Assembly (NCBI GenBank): GCA_017941505.1
Contig: JAGAWH010000067.1
Location: forward strand, 1 to 50,826
From: Faecalicoccus sp.
GTDB taxonomy: Bacteria; Bacillota_I; Bacilli_A; Erysipelotrichales; Erysipelotrichaceae
Direction: 5' to 3'
DNA: 50,826 nt
In this document: in pieces, positions 42,044 through 50,825 of the stretch
Layout: each line of letters starts with the position of its first letter
How positions within the stretch are numbered: position 1 is the stretch's first letter
Program-made: the position numbers and the translations under genes
Notes under the pieces: model-generated
Databases searched by the model: none
The model's input: the letters and a program-made list of their open reading frames with translations, nothing else
What the model was told of the DNA's origin: nothing

Positions 42044-43510
42044 CTACAGAAGCCCTGCAGCAATCCGAGACAGAAAATCAATCACCGGACTGGACCACAA
42101 GCCAAACACAATATTCAATACGGAGAAAAATACCACCGGAATCAACATTAATACCGGAGCTTCCTTCACATCACTGTTTTCATAAAGGTCTTTTCCCTCA
42201 ACCGGGAAATAAGCCCGAACAGCTGCCGGTAGCGTATATAAAGCGCAAAGGAAAGCAGAAACAATCAAGGCAATAACACCGATAATACTCCAAATATTTG
42301 CCTTTTCAGCACCGGCCATCAACAGCTGCCATTTTGAGATAAAGCCGCAAAACATCGGAATACCGATCAGCGACAATGAACCCAATGTGTAGCACGCAAA
42401 GGTAATCGGCATCTTTTTGCCAATACCGCTTAACTCGTAAACATATTCGTTACCGGTCACATGCATAAAACATCCCACACACATAAATAATGTGATCTTG
42501 ATGATGCCATGAAACAACATATGAGCAAGACCGGCCTGCAGACCCGCTTCACTCAGCAGCAATATTCCAAACAACATATATGACAGGTTAGAAACAGTAG
42601 AATATGCCATCTTTCTTTTAAAGTGTCTTTCCTTGACCGCCAGCACAGCTGCATACACCAATGTAAATACCGCTACCATGAGGCAAACAATCTGTGCCCA
42701 TGATCCATCCAATCCTTTCGGTGAGTATACATACCATGTCATACGGGCAATGGCGAATACACCCGAGTTAACAACCGCTACTGCATGCAGCAGGGCGGTA
42801 ACCGGAGTAGGTGCCACAGAAGCCGTCGGCAGCCAGTCATGTAAAGGAAATACTGCAGCTTTTACACCAAAGCCAAAGAAGGCAAACACATATGCAATTT
42901 CCTTCCAGATTCTGTAATCCGCCATAGAGATACATCCACCCAGCAGGAAATCACTTCCATGCGATTCCATGGTTGTCAAAACAACCGCAAAGAACGCTAA
43001 CGAAGCTCCGCCGATCGTGTATGTTGCATATTTTCGACCGGCATATAAGCTTTCATGATTTTCATAATGCGATACCAGAGGAATTGTTACCAGCGATAAC
43101 ATTTCATAAAATACGTAGACCGTCGTAATATTTGATGCGAAACACACACCCAGGGTAACCCCATAGGTCATCACATAAAACGCAAAGAAAGTATTTTGCC
43201 TTTTATCATGTTCCATATAACCAAACGCATACAGCATCAATAAAGGCCACATTACGGAAACCATAGCCGCAAATAAACTGCCTAAACCATCAACTTGAAA
43301 TCCAATAGAAAATATTTCTGTAAAATGATAAATATCAATCGGATTCCGGGAAGCTTTCCATAAGACCAGCCACACCATTAAAGATGTGATACAGACAACA
43401 GTCTGGGAGAAAAAGTTCCGTTTTCGATCCTCTTGAATATTCATCAACATTAAAGCTATACCACCCGCAATAGGAAGCAGGATCGGTATCAATATCATTA
43501 GAGGGTTCAA
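42044..43510 (-). CDS. MrpD/ND-like antiporter subunit, third copy
   Basis: A 488-residue antiporter-like membrane protein with about 14 helices. It has the conserved Glu in VFYEMLSLVTIPLV and the TM7 Lys in GFGVKAAVFPLHDWLPTA. In the TM8 segment LLHAVAVVNSGVFAIAR an Asn stands where the paralogues in this operon have Lys. The start is uncertain: GGAGG is followed 8 bases later by TTG at 43510, which I prefer; GTG at 43519 is too close to the site and ATG 43498 too far. It is followed 9 bases downstream by the ND5-like gene. Confidence 0.87.
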   Translation of the reverse strand: MNPLMILIPILLPIAGGIALMLMNIQEDRKRNFFSQTVVCITSLMVWLVLWKASRNPIDIYHFTEIFSIGFQVDGLGSLFAAMVSVMWPLLMLYAFGYMEHDKRQNTFFAFYVMTYGVTLGVCFASNITTVYVFYEMLSLVTIPLVSHYENHESLYAGRKYATYTIGGASLAFFAVVLTTMESHGSDFLLGGCISMADYRIWKEIAYVFAFFGFGVKAAVFPLHDWLPTASVAPTPVTALLHAVAVVNSGVFAIARMTWYVYSPKGLDGSWAQIVCLMVAVFTLVYAAVLAVKERHFKRKMAYSTVSNLSYMLFGILLLSEAGLQAGLAHMLFHGIIKITLFMCVGCFMHVTGNEYVYELSGIGKKMPITFACYTLGSLSLIGIPMFCGFISKWQLLMAGAEKANIWSIIGVIALIVSAFLCALYTLPAAVRAYFPVEGKDLYENSDVKEAPVLMLIPVVFFSVLNIVFGLWSSPVIDFLSRIAAGLL

Positions 43511-43525
43511 TTTCAACACCTCCGC

Positions 43526-44971
43526 TTACAGTCCGAGCATTCCAACAATTTGTGCTCCAAACAATCCCACGCCCAGTGCAGTAATGCATAAGACAATCAT
43601 AGGAATTGTCATCAGTGCAGTAGGCTCTGCCTTAGCCGGTCCATCCGGTACAAAATCCGCACCCGGAAAAAAAGCATCCACAACAACAGGAAGCAGATAA
43701 CCCGCTGTCAACAATGCAGAAATCAATAGAATAACCGGCGGTAGGAAGGCAAATACACCCGTACCGGATTCAATGGCAGCACCGGCAATAACCCACTTGC
43801 TTAAGAAGCCGCCAAGCGGTGGAATACCTACAAGAGATAAAGAAGCAATGGTAAAGCACCACATCGTAATCGGCATCTGTTTACCGACACCTTTAAGATC
43901 TTTCACATTACGCTTATGTAACTTATAAATAAATACACCGGCTGCAAGGAACAAACATCCCTTAGAAGCAACATGGCTCATCAAATGCAGTAAAGCGCCC
44001 TCTAATCCGGACTCTGACAAAATCGAAAGTCCCAACAAAATATAAGAAATCTGTGAAATGGTCGAATAAGCTAACCGCTTTTTTAAAACAGATTCTCTGA
44101 AAGCCATCATCGATCCCATAAAAATGGTCAACATACAGATGGACATCCAAACATACTGTACCCAGGTTCCGCGGATAAAATCAGCACCTACGCTGTAATA
44201 AATCACACGAATAATAGCCAATACACCCGCTTTGGCAATGATACCCGACAGCAAAGATGAAGCAGGAGCCGGAGCAATCGGATGAGCAGAAGGCAGCCAT
44301 CCATGCATCGGATACATACCTGCTTTAGTACCGAAACCAATAATCGTTAAAAAGATAATGAGCAAAAACAAACTCTCATTTCCTGCCAGAGCAGACATAT
44401 CCAAAAAGCCGCCCATTTTGAAAGTGCCTGTTGGATCGGCCGCATAATAATAGATGAAAAAGGTGCCAAGCAATCCCAGCAATGCTCCTGCAATCGAATA
44501 GAATAAATACTTCATTGCTGCGGCAATCGCTGCCTTATCCATCTCATGAAGAACTAAAGGCATAGAACTTAAAGTCGCCATCTCAAAACTAAAATACAAA
44601 GTAACCAGATTTCCTGCCATGCATACAGCAATCATGGCACCTAACGATACAAAATAGAAACCAAAGAAAACAGGCTGGCGCTCTTCAACGCTCATATACT
44701 CAAACGCATAGAAACAGGCTGCCGTATATAAAATCAATACAGCTGCCAGCACATATTTTCCGATTCCATCCAAAAAGAAGGTAAAATTCACATTTTGAAC
44801 AAAATCCGGTGATATCCATTGACCACCCTTGAGAATGCTCAGGATTCCCAGAATATCGGTCAATATCATGATTATCGCATAGTACAAGCAGCGCTTTCTA
44901 TACTCCGCCTTTACAAGTGATGCGATAACTCCGGCAACAGCCGGAAATACAATAGCTGATATTAAAAGCAT
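43526..44971 (-). CDS. MrpD/ND-like antiporter subunit, second copy
   Basis: A 481-residue antiporter-like subunit with about 14 helices. Key stretches are LYFSFEMATLSSMPLVLHEM (conserved Glu), GFGTKAGMYPMHGWLPSAHP (TM7 Lys), SSLLSGIIAKAGVLAI (TM8 Lys) and KRLAYSTISQISYILLG. These helices move protons or Na+ in Mrp antiporters and respiratory complexes. The ATG at 44971 is preferred, with GGGGAAAG upstream; a GTG at 44989 would overlap the previous gene. It is one of four such subunits in a row. Confidence 0.88.
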   Translation of the reverse strand: MLLISAIVFPAVAGVIASLVKAEYRKRCLYYAIIMILTDILGILSILKGGQWISPDFVQNVNFTFFLDGIGKYVLAAVLILYTAACFYAFEYMSVEERQPVFFGFYFVSLGAMIAVCMAGNLVTLYFSFEMATLSSMPLVLHEMDKAAIAAAMKYLFYSIAGALLGLLGTFFIYYYAADPTGTFKMGGFLDMSALAGNESLFLLIIFLTIIGFGTKAGMYPMHGWLPSAHPIAPAPASSLLSGIIAKAGVLAIIRVIYYSVGADFIRGTWVQYVWMSICMLTIFMGSMMAFRESVLKKRLAYSTISQISYILLGLSILSESGLEGALLHLMSHVASKGCLFLAAGVFIYKLHKRNVKDLKGVGKQMPITMWCFTIASLSLVGIPPLGGFLSKWVIAGAAIESGTGVFAFLPPVILLISALLTAGYLLPVVVDAFFPGADFVPDGPAKAEPTALMTIPMIVLCITALGVGLFGAQIVGMLGL

Positions 44972-44985
44972 ATCTCTTTCCCCTT

Positions 44986-46485
44986 TCACGCAAACATTCT
45001 CATTCCGGTTGTAATCAAATTAAGCACAACCGGTGACACCAATCCTAAGCCAAGATTGGCAGCCGTTAATACAACCATTGGAATTGTGTAGTCCAAACCA
45101 CTGACATAGACCTTTTCATCCGCCTGTGAGTGTTGTGTAACACTGTATATACGCAATACCGTGCGCAGGAAATAGAATGCATTTAATGCCGAACTGATTG
45201 CCAGAACAATCATCACAAGAACCATTTTTAATGTGCTTGAGCTGTCAACAGCCGCAATTCCAAATTGAATTTTAGAAGCAAAACCCGCAAAAATAGGAAT
45301 ACCTATCATGGATAGAGCTCCCATCAAAAAGAAGAAGCCGGCCACAGGATTTCGCTTTGCGCTTCCTGTCAATGCCGAAAATTTCAAACTGCTGCCCGAT
45401 ACATCAGCCAGTCTCGGAGTTGTCAAAAACAACAGCGATTTGGTTACCGAGTGGGCAAGAATATGGAAGAAAGCAGCCAGAAAACCGGCTTCCGTTCCCA
45501 GTCCGATTCCCATATAGATATAGCCAATCTGAGCAGCTGACGAGAAGGCAACCATACGGTTGATATTATCCGCACGAAGTGCTTCTACCGATCCAAAGAC
45601 AATTCCGCACATTCCCAGCACCAGCAATATATTAGGAATCGGTGTCTGGTTTAATATTCCCAATCCCACAACACGGAAATAAATCTTTACCAGAAGAAAG
45701 ATATACACCTTTGATACCAGTGAAGACAAAACCGAACCCGAAGCCGGCGTTGCCCATCCATATGTATCCGGCATCCAGAAGTGAAAAGGAAATAAACCGC
45801 TTTTAATCGAAAGACCGATCGTAAGGATTCCCAGCGCCAGCGTCAATATAGTTGCACTGGAAGGATCCGCCCACAAAGTTTGAATCGTCTCGTGCATCGG
45901 AACCATCAACAAATGACCGGTAATATCATACAAAAGAATAATTCCCATCAAATACAAACCGGAACCAACCAGATTCATGATCATATAACGCATCGCAGCC
46001 AGTGATGTACGTCCGATTTCACGAACAATCAAAGAGCCGCAGCTTGTCAAAGTCAGAATTTCCAGAAATACATATCCGGTAAAAATATCATTGGTCCAAA
46101 CAAGTGACATGATGGCTGCTGTCATCAAGTTAATCAAAGAATAATAAAGATTGATTTTGGATGCATCTATGTCGGTTTTCACAAACCGTTTTCCGGCCAG
46201 CATGGAACAAAACATGATTACCATAAATACACAGGCAAACAAGCCTTCCAGAACACCGGCCCGGATTTCATTGCCCCATGGTGCCGGAAATTCACCCATC
46301 GTATAGGTAAAGGAAGTACCGGACGACAAAGTATACGCAAAGATACATGCCGTTAAGCCAATCAAAATAACCTCATAAGTCAAAGTATAACGCCGCGCTT
46401 TTTGACCATCCAACAGGAAGCACAATGCTCCCGAAAACAAACTGAGAACGATGGTAAAAAGCGGAAAATTTCGTATGATTTCCAT
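44986..46485 (-). CDS. MrpD/ND-like antiporter subunit, first copy
   Basis: A 499-residue antiporter-like subunit with about 14 helices. It has VFLEILTLTSCGSLIV (conserved Glu), GLSIKSGLFPFHFWMPDTYG (TM7 Lys), SVLSSLVSKVYIFLLV (TM8 Lys) and AFSSAAQIGYIYMG. The MPDTYGWATPASGSVLS form differs from the AHPxAPxPAS form of its two paralogues, so these are old rather than recent duplications. GGAGG lies 9 bases before the ATG. It starts 1 base after the MrpC-like gene ends. Confidence 0.88.
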   Translation of the reverse strand: MEIIRNFPLFTIVLSLFSGALCFLLDGQKARRYTLTYEVILIGLTACIFAYTLSSGTSFTYTMGEFPAPWGNEIRAGVLEGLFACVFMVIMFCSMLAGKRFVKTDIDASKINLYYSLINLMTAAIMSLVWTNDIFTGYVFLEILTLTSCGSLIVREIGRTSLAAMRYMIMNLVGSGLYLMGIILLYDITGHLLMVPMHETIQTLWADPSSATILTLALGILTIGLSIKSGLFPFHFWMPDTYGWATPASGSVLSSLVSKVYIFLLVKIYFRVVGLGILNQTPIPNILLVLGMCGIVFGSVEALRADNINRMVAFSSAAQIGYIYMGIGLGTEAGFLAAFFHILAHSVTKSLLFLTTPRLADVSGSSLKFSALTGSAKRNPVAGFFFLMGALSMIGIPIFAGFASKIQFGIAAVDSSSTLKMVLVMIVLAISSALNAFYFLRTVLRIYSVTQHSQADEKVYVSGLDYTIPMVVLTAANLGLGLVSPVVLNLITTGMRMFA

Positions 46486-46486
46486 A

Positions 46487-46867
46487 TTATCTATCCTCCG
46501 TCTGGTGTTTAGACATCAGATAAATCTCATCCAAATTCAATGTATGATAACGCTTATAAAGACGTATTGTTAAAGACAAGGTAATGGCAGTAACCGATAC
46601 CGATACAACAATACCGGTTAATACTAAACCCGCAGGAACCGGATTAATGTAGGCAGAAGCCGACTGTACACCATCGACAATAATCGGTGCCTTACGCCCA
46701 TAGATATATCCCATGGATGCAAGAAATAAGAAAGTTCCGCTATCCATGATATTCAATCCAATAAGCTTTTTTATGATATTTCTGTGAAACAGCAGCATGG
46801 TCAAACCAATTGCGAACAAGATAATTCCCGTCGCCTGCTCCTTATTGATCCAAAGATTCTCAATCAT
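46487..46867 (-). CDS. mnhC: MrpC/MnhC (NuoK-like) subunit
   Basis: A 126-residue protein with three helices, matching NuoK/MrpC: TGIILFAIGLTMLLFHRNII, KKLIGLNIMDSGTFLFLASM (with family Asn/Gly pattern) and PVPAGLVLTGIVVSVSVTAI. MrpC forms part of the ion path next to MrpD. The ATG at 46867 has GGGGGA upstream and overlaps the preceding gene's stop by 8 bases; a longer frame to 46939 has no ribosome binding site. Confidence 0.88.
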   Translation of the reverse strand: MIENLWINKEQATGIILFAIGLTMLLFHRNIIKKLIGLNIMDSGTFLFLASMGYIYGRKAPIIVDGVQSASAYINPVPAGLVLTGIVVSVSVTAITLSLTIRLYKRYHTLNLDEIYLMSKHQTEDR

Positions 46868-47807
46868 CGCCGATATTCCCCCGCTTAAACAAACTGTAGA
46901 AGCCATACATCGTACAGGCAACAACCAGACCCACCGCAATATCCAGAGGCAGGATCATTCCTCCCGAAAGGATAGCGCCGGGAATTCCCTTAGGAATATG
47001 GTTGTTGATTCCGTTGGCTCCGGTAAAGAAAACATATCCCTTTGCGAAACTGTAAAATGACAGCGACACAAAGGTCACAATCTTAGATACCCTGCTGGTG
47101 AAAAAGCGGTCAACTTTTTCAAACCCGAAGGCACACGCAAAAATAATCAAACCGGCTCCCATGACCGCTCCGCCGGAAAATCCGCCACCCGGTCCATTCT
47201 GTCCGTTCAACAGCACATAAATTCCATATACAAGAATACAAGGCAGTAAAAACATGCCCACAAGCTTAATAATATTATCCGGTGATATATCAAAATAACG
47301 ATCTCTTGCCAGCGTATAATACGAATCCAGCTTATCTCTTTTCATATTCTTTTTATCGATTCGAAGCAGGATGGTCACACAGACAAGAGCTGTAAACAAA
47401 ACATGAGATTCCCCCAATGTATCGAAAGCACGATAGTCTAAGATCATACCAGCGACTACGTTCACAGCGCCCGTTTCCTCAATACCTTTTTCGATATAAC
47501 GCTCCGTAACTACATCCGCCCGCGGATTATCTTCACCAAAGTTAGGAAGGCCTGCCACCGTATATAGCAAAACCCCAATCAGCGCAATACAGCTGACAAC
47601 GGCTACAATATTATAGAACTTGTAGAAACCCTTCTGCTCCAGCTGAATAATTTTCCTGGATGTAGAAGACTCCTCAATTTCATGCCGCGTCTGTTTTTTC
47701 TCTTTTTTCAGCTCCTCGCGGGTACTGTCATGTTCTTCTGCATAATCATAGATATTCCCAGTAAGGTCGGTATCGCTGTTCCACCATTCTTTAATTCGAT
47801 TTCTCAT
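46860..47807 (-). CDS. MbhE-MrpB fusion subunit
   Basis: The 315-residue protein has a charged cytoplasmic N-terminus (about 1-65), then an MbhE-like part (VVAGMILDYRAFDTLGESHVLF, about 125-150), then an MrpB/MnhB domain with NGQNGPGGGFSGGAVMGAGL (about 205-225) and further helices. In Mrp antiporters the MbhE-like segment is normally the C-terminal end of MrpA; here it is fused to MrpB. The ATG at 47807 has GGGAGG upstream. It overlaps the DUF4040 gene by 17 bases and the MrpC gene by 8 bases. Confidence 0.83.
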   Translation of the reverse strand: MRNRIKEWWNSDTDLTGNIYDYAEEHDSTREELKKEKKQTRHEIEESSTSRKIIQLEQKGFYKFYNIVAVVSCIALIGVLLYTVAGLPNFGEDNPRADVVTERYIEKGIEETGAVNVVAGMILDYRAFDTLGESHVLFTALVCVTILLRIDKKNMKRDKLDSYYTLARDRYFDISPDNIIKLVGMFLLPCILVYGIYVLLNGQNGPGGGFSGGAVMGAGLIIFACAFGFEKVDRFFTSRVSKIVTFVSLSFYSFAKGYVFFTGANGINNHIPKGIPGAILSGGMILPLDIAVGLVVACTMYGFYSLFKRGNIGDD

Positions 47808-48096
47808 ACTTTTCCTCCCGGGCAGCATCGCTTACCAGATACTGATCTCCCGAATCCTCCGCATGGATCTTTTTCAATGTCATCAAAAACAAAGTTCCAC
47901 TGATACCGGCTCCGACAGCCGCTTCTGTAATCGCTAAATCCGGTGACTCTAACAAGATCCAAAGAAGGCACATAATTGAGCTGAAAGACATCAAAATAAC
48001 GACACTCTTCAAAAGATTTTTCGTCAAATTGACCGCAATGGCACAAACAATCAGCAGAATCAACAATAAGGTCCGCGTTATTTCTGTTAATTCCAT
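47791..48096 (-). CDS. DUF4040 (MbhD-like) subunit
   Basis: A 101-residue protein with three helices (LLLILLIVCAIAVNLTKNLL, VVILMSFSSIMCLLWILLES and TEAAVGAGISGTLFLMTL). The motif PDLAITEAAVGAG is the signature of DUF4040/MbhD, corresponding to part of the MrpA C-terminal domain. It being a separate gene resembles the Mbh/Mbs membrane modules of archaea and thermophiles more than the classic Bacillus Mrp. It lies 4 bases after the MrpG gene. Confidence 0.86.
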   Translation of the reverse strand: MELTEITRTLLLILLIVCAIAVNLTKNLLKSVVILMSFSSIMCLLWILLESPDLAITEAAVGAGISGTLFLMTLKKIHAEDSGDQYLVSDAAREEKYEKSN

Positions 48097-48100
48097 TTCA

Positions 48101-48442
48101 TCAACCTTCCTTCTTTGAATATGGCTTCCTCTTTACAAATTCATAAAGATGAGAATTTGTATAGTATTCGATTTGGGATAAAAAGTGAGCCGAAACCGGT
48201 GAAGAAAACCACATAAACACCAAAATCAATACCATCTTGATGGTATCAAATTGAAATCCAAAATAAATCATCATAGCCAGTACAATACAAAATAAGCCTA
48301 AAGAATCTCCGATACCGGAAGCGTGCATACGATTCATCACAAAGCCAAACCGATATACCCCCAGCGCTGCACACACAAACGCAAAAAGGCCAAAGCACAG
48401 AATAAAAGCCACGATATAAAATTGTACCCATTCTATGCTCAT
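48101..48442 (-). CDS. mnhG: MrpG/MnhG subunit
   Basis: A 113-residue protein with three helices: FCALGVYRFG-like start (AALGVYRFGFVMNRMHASGIGDSLG), the family motif RMHASG, and LVFMWFSSPVSAHFLSQ near the end. MrpG is a small essential subunit of Mrp antiporters. Its start overlaps the MrpF gene's end by 4 bases. Confidence 0.9.
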   Translation of the reverse strand: MSIEWVQFYIVAFILCFGLFAFVCAALGVYRFGFVMNRMHASGIGDSLGLFCIVLAMMIYFGFQFDTIKMVLILVFMWFSSPVSAHFLSQIEYYTNSHLYEFVKRKPYSKKEG

Positions 48443-48762
48443 AAAGATTCCTCCTTTTCAGCAATAGATTGAAATTTATCATTCACGGGATGTTTAGGAA
48501 TATAAATAGATGCCATAATTAATACCGAGATAAAGCTGATCATCGCATAGATCAATGCCACATCAATTAACCAGCTCTCCTTTAAAAGTCCCGATAAAAT
48601 CGCTATGCCGGAAATGACCAGAGTTCCGATCATATTAATACATAAGATACGATCCGTGATTCGCGGTCCAATAATCGAGCGAACCAGCATGACTCCAATC
48701 AATACGATCATAACGGCAAGAGCTGCAATAAATAAATATTGGTACGCTGTTTCGACTGTCAT
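48439..48762 (-). CDS. mnhF: MrpF/MnhF subunit
   Basis: A 107-residue protein with three helices. The motif MLVRSIIGPRITDRILCINM matches the MrpF signature VRxxxGPxxxDRxxAxN, and LIDVALIYAMISFI follows. It overlaps the MrpE gene and the MrpG gene by 4 bases each, so E, F and G are translationally coupled. Confidence 0.92.
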   Translation of the reverse strand: MTVETAYQYLFIAALAVMIVLIGVMLVRSIIGPRITDRILCINMIGTLVISGIAILSGLLKESWLIDVALIYAMISFISVLIMASIYIPKHPVNDKFQSIAEKEESL

Positions 48763-49211
48763 TTGAACCTCCTCATAAGACGGATAAACGAAGAATCCTC
48801 CAAGCCATCCGCATATTCACCGAAAAGACAATGGATCACAAAACAATCTCCCTCTTGAAAGAGAGTATATGTTCCCGGTGTCAGCGTTATACAGTTGGCA
48901 AGGAGGACATTTTTAACTACAGACTGAAAACCTGAATGGAATTCCACAATCACAGGATCCGGCTTTTTACCGGTAAGTGCAACCTTCATCACGGATACAG
49001 CCGCCAGGAAAACTTCCTTAATTAAATTGAAAATAAACAAAATGATTAAAGGCAGATTTTTGAATATGCGCAAATCAAAACTGGCGGAATATCCTAAAAC
49101 CCGCCATGCAAAAGCCGATCCAAGCGACGCAATCAGGATTCCAAAGATAACAATCTCCAAAGTTATCTTTCCATTTAATACAATCCACAACAGAAAAAGA
49201 AAAATAGACAC
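48759..49211 (-). CDS. mnhE: MrpE/MnhE subunit
   Basis: A 150-residue protein with two N-terminal helices, then NLIKEVFLAAVSVMKVALTG and LLANCITLTPGTYTLFQEGD, the MrpE hallmark (ANxITLTPGT). It is the first gene of the ten-gene antiporter operon. The start is GTG, 7 bases after AAGGAGG. A weak promoter lies about 60-90 bases upstream. Confidence 0.9.
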   Translation of the reverse strand: MSIFLFLLWIVLNGKITLEIVIFGILIASLGSAFAWRVLGYSASFDLRIFKNLPLIILFIFNLIKEVFLAAVSVMKVALTGKKPDPVIVEFHSGFQSVVKNVLLANCITLTPGTYTLFQEGDCFVIHCLFGEYADGLEDSSFIRLMRRFK

Positions 49212-49274
49212 AGTACAACCTCCTTACTATGCCGGATTTGCTCCGATATTACTTAATCGTTAAACATAACTTAA

Positions 49275-49303
49275 AAGCTATCACTTGATGAACCAATTGT
49301 CAA
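49275..49303 (-). promoter_or_regulatory. Candidate promoter of the antiporter operon
   Basis: On the minus strand a consensus TTGACA (49303-49298) is followed after 17 bases by TAGCTT, a poor -10. Confidence 0.4.
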
Positions 49304-49315
49304 TGAAGGGAAACA

Positions 49316-49879
49316 TTAACTCACAAAGCCGCTCTCCATCAACTTTTCAGCTAAAATATGATGTCCTTTTACAGATAGGTGAACCCCATCAAAAGCTAAA
49401 GGAAGCTCTCCTGCCTCCATAAATCTGCATCCATATTTTTCAGCCGCTTTTTTATATAGAAGACTCCATTTTAAAGACAAATCATACGCATTTGGATACA
49501 TCATACGTAACCCTTTTGATAAAGGCGGAGGGCTCACCAGCAAAACCCGATGTTGATTTAAATTGGTATTGATAAACATATTTTCGATACGCTTCAATAA
49601 CTTTTCTTCACTCAATGACGGATTGACCAATATATCATTTGTTCCCAGCATCACGATCACCAGATCAATATCCAAATATTTCTCCAGCATCCGATTCACC
49701 AAAGCATAATCATAACTGTTTTGCGGAAGGCACCTTCCCGGTTCCCCTTCATTGATCGTCATAATCCCCTTCGTTTTTAGAATCTCAGTCCATATATCCT
49801 TATCATCATAATGATCTGATTTCTCAAATGTCGGATCCCATCCATACGTGTTGGAATCCCCATAACATAGTATTTTCAT
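49316..49879 (-). CDS. SGNH/GDSL-family hydrolase
   Basis: A 187-residue intracellular esterase-like protein. Block I is KILCYGDSNTYGWDP (Ser), block II Gly is in NEGEPGRCLP, block III VIVMLGTNDIL (Asn), and block V FDGVHLSVKGH (Asp and His). This is the arylesterase/TesA-like SGNH fold that removes acyl groups; the substrate is unknown. There is no signal peptide. The ATG at 49879 has AGAGGAA upstream. About 100 bases separate it from the antiporter operon, so it is probably its own unit. Confidence 0.9.
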   Translation of the reverse strand: MKILCYGDSNTYGWDPTFEKSDHYDDKDIWTEILKTKGIMTINEGEPGRCLPQNSYDYALVNRMLEKYLDIDLVIVMLGTNDILVNPSLSEEKLLKRIENMFINTNLNQHRVLLVSPPPLSKGLRMMYPNAYDLSLKWSLLYKKAAEKYGCRFMEAGELPLAFDGVHLSVKGHHILAEKLMESGFVS

Positions 49880-49908
49880 GGCTTTATTCCTCTTTCCATC
49901 CATTCTAC

Positions 49909-49938
49909 AAAAAAAAGCTCACAAATTGTGAACTTTTT
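49909..49938 (-). terminator. Terminator of the P-type ATPase gene
   Basis: On the minus strand GTTCAC pairs with GTGAGC around AATTT, followed by eight T. Confidence 0.72.
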
Positions 49939-50825
49939 TAGGATTCTTCCTGTTTTTTCGGTTCTCTATGAAGCCACCTATCTACCATCATAGTCAGATT
50001 TCGCATTAATGATTCATCCGCAAACGCAATGACAGCACATAACATCAAGCAGGCTGAAGATATATAGCTGATTGCAAATAATTCACTGAAAAAATAAGCA
50101 CAGAGAATTTCTCCGATTAAACAGCCGACAAACACAAATCGTCGATATCCGTTCATTGGATAACAGAGTCGATTTAAGATCAAAAAACCAACTACCGACA
50201 AAAGGAACGTACTTGTAACACCGATATCAGAAGCAGGGATATCAAACATCTGTCCAAATACCACCATCGCCGCAATCGATAAGAAAGATGTTAAACCAGC
50301 CGGTAAAGCCCTTAACAACACCACCCGCAAAAAGCGGTGATTCTGTTTTTTCTCATTCGGCTCCAGCGCCAGCAGAAACGCCGGAATACCGATATTAAAT
50401 GCAGAGACAAGGGATACCTGTGAAGGCTGCAATGGATAGCTGAACGCATTCCAAATCGAAAATAACGCCAATAACATCGAAAACATATTCTTATATAGGA
50501 ACAAGGTAGCCGAGCGGGTAATATTGTTGATATCCCGTCTTCCCTCTCCGATAATTTCCTGCATATGCGAAAAATCCGAATCCAGAAGAACAACCTGGGC
50601 TGCCTGCATGGCTGCATCACTTCCCGCTCCCATTGCGATTGAGCAGTCCGCTTCTTTCATCGCCAGAATATCGTTTACACCATCCCCGGTCATCGCAACT
50701 TTTTTACCATCCTTTTTTAAAGCCAGGACGATATCTTTTTTCTGTTCCGGACGCACACGTCCAAAGATTTTATAGTTTTTCACTGCCTCGTTGATTTGAT
50801 CTGCATCCATACTCGATACATCCAC
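49938..50825 (-). CDS. Cation-transporting P-type ATPase, C-terminal part (runs off the window)
   Basis: The visible 295 residues begin inside the P domain, with FGRVRPEQKKDIVLAL and the hinge MTGDGVNDILAMKEADCSIA, then the GSDAAMQAAQVVLLDSDF segment. About six C-terminal helices follow (LFLYKNMFSMLLALFSIWNA and so on). The layout fits the CtpE/Ca2+-type branch of P-type ATPases; the ion cannot be decided because the phosphorylation motif and the first membrane helices lie beyond the right edge. The gene is complete at its 3' end, followed by a terminator. Confidence 0.9.
   Translation of the reverse strand: MDVSSMDADQINEAVKNYKIFGRVRPEQKKDIVLALKKDGKKVAMTGDGVNDILAMKEADCSIAMGAGSDAAMQAAQVVLLDSDFSHMQEIIGEGRRDINNITRSATLFLYKNMFSMLLALFSIWNAFSYPLQPSQVSLVSAFNIGIPAFLLALEPNEKKQNHRFLRVVLLRALPAGLTSFLSIAAMVVFGQMFDIPASDIGVTSTFLLSVVGFLILNRLCYPMNGYRRFVFVGCLIGEILCAYFFSELFAISYISSACLMLCAVIAFADESLMRNLTMMVDRWLHREPKKQEES

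Noticed and set aside
40013..49211. Complete respiratory complex I or membrane hydrogenase operon
   Set aside because: Only antiporter-type membrane subunits are present; there are no quinone-site, iron-sulfur, flavin or nickel-iron subunits in the window.
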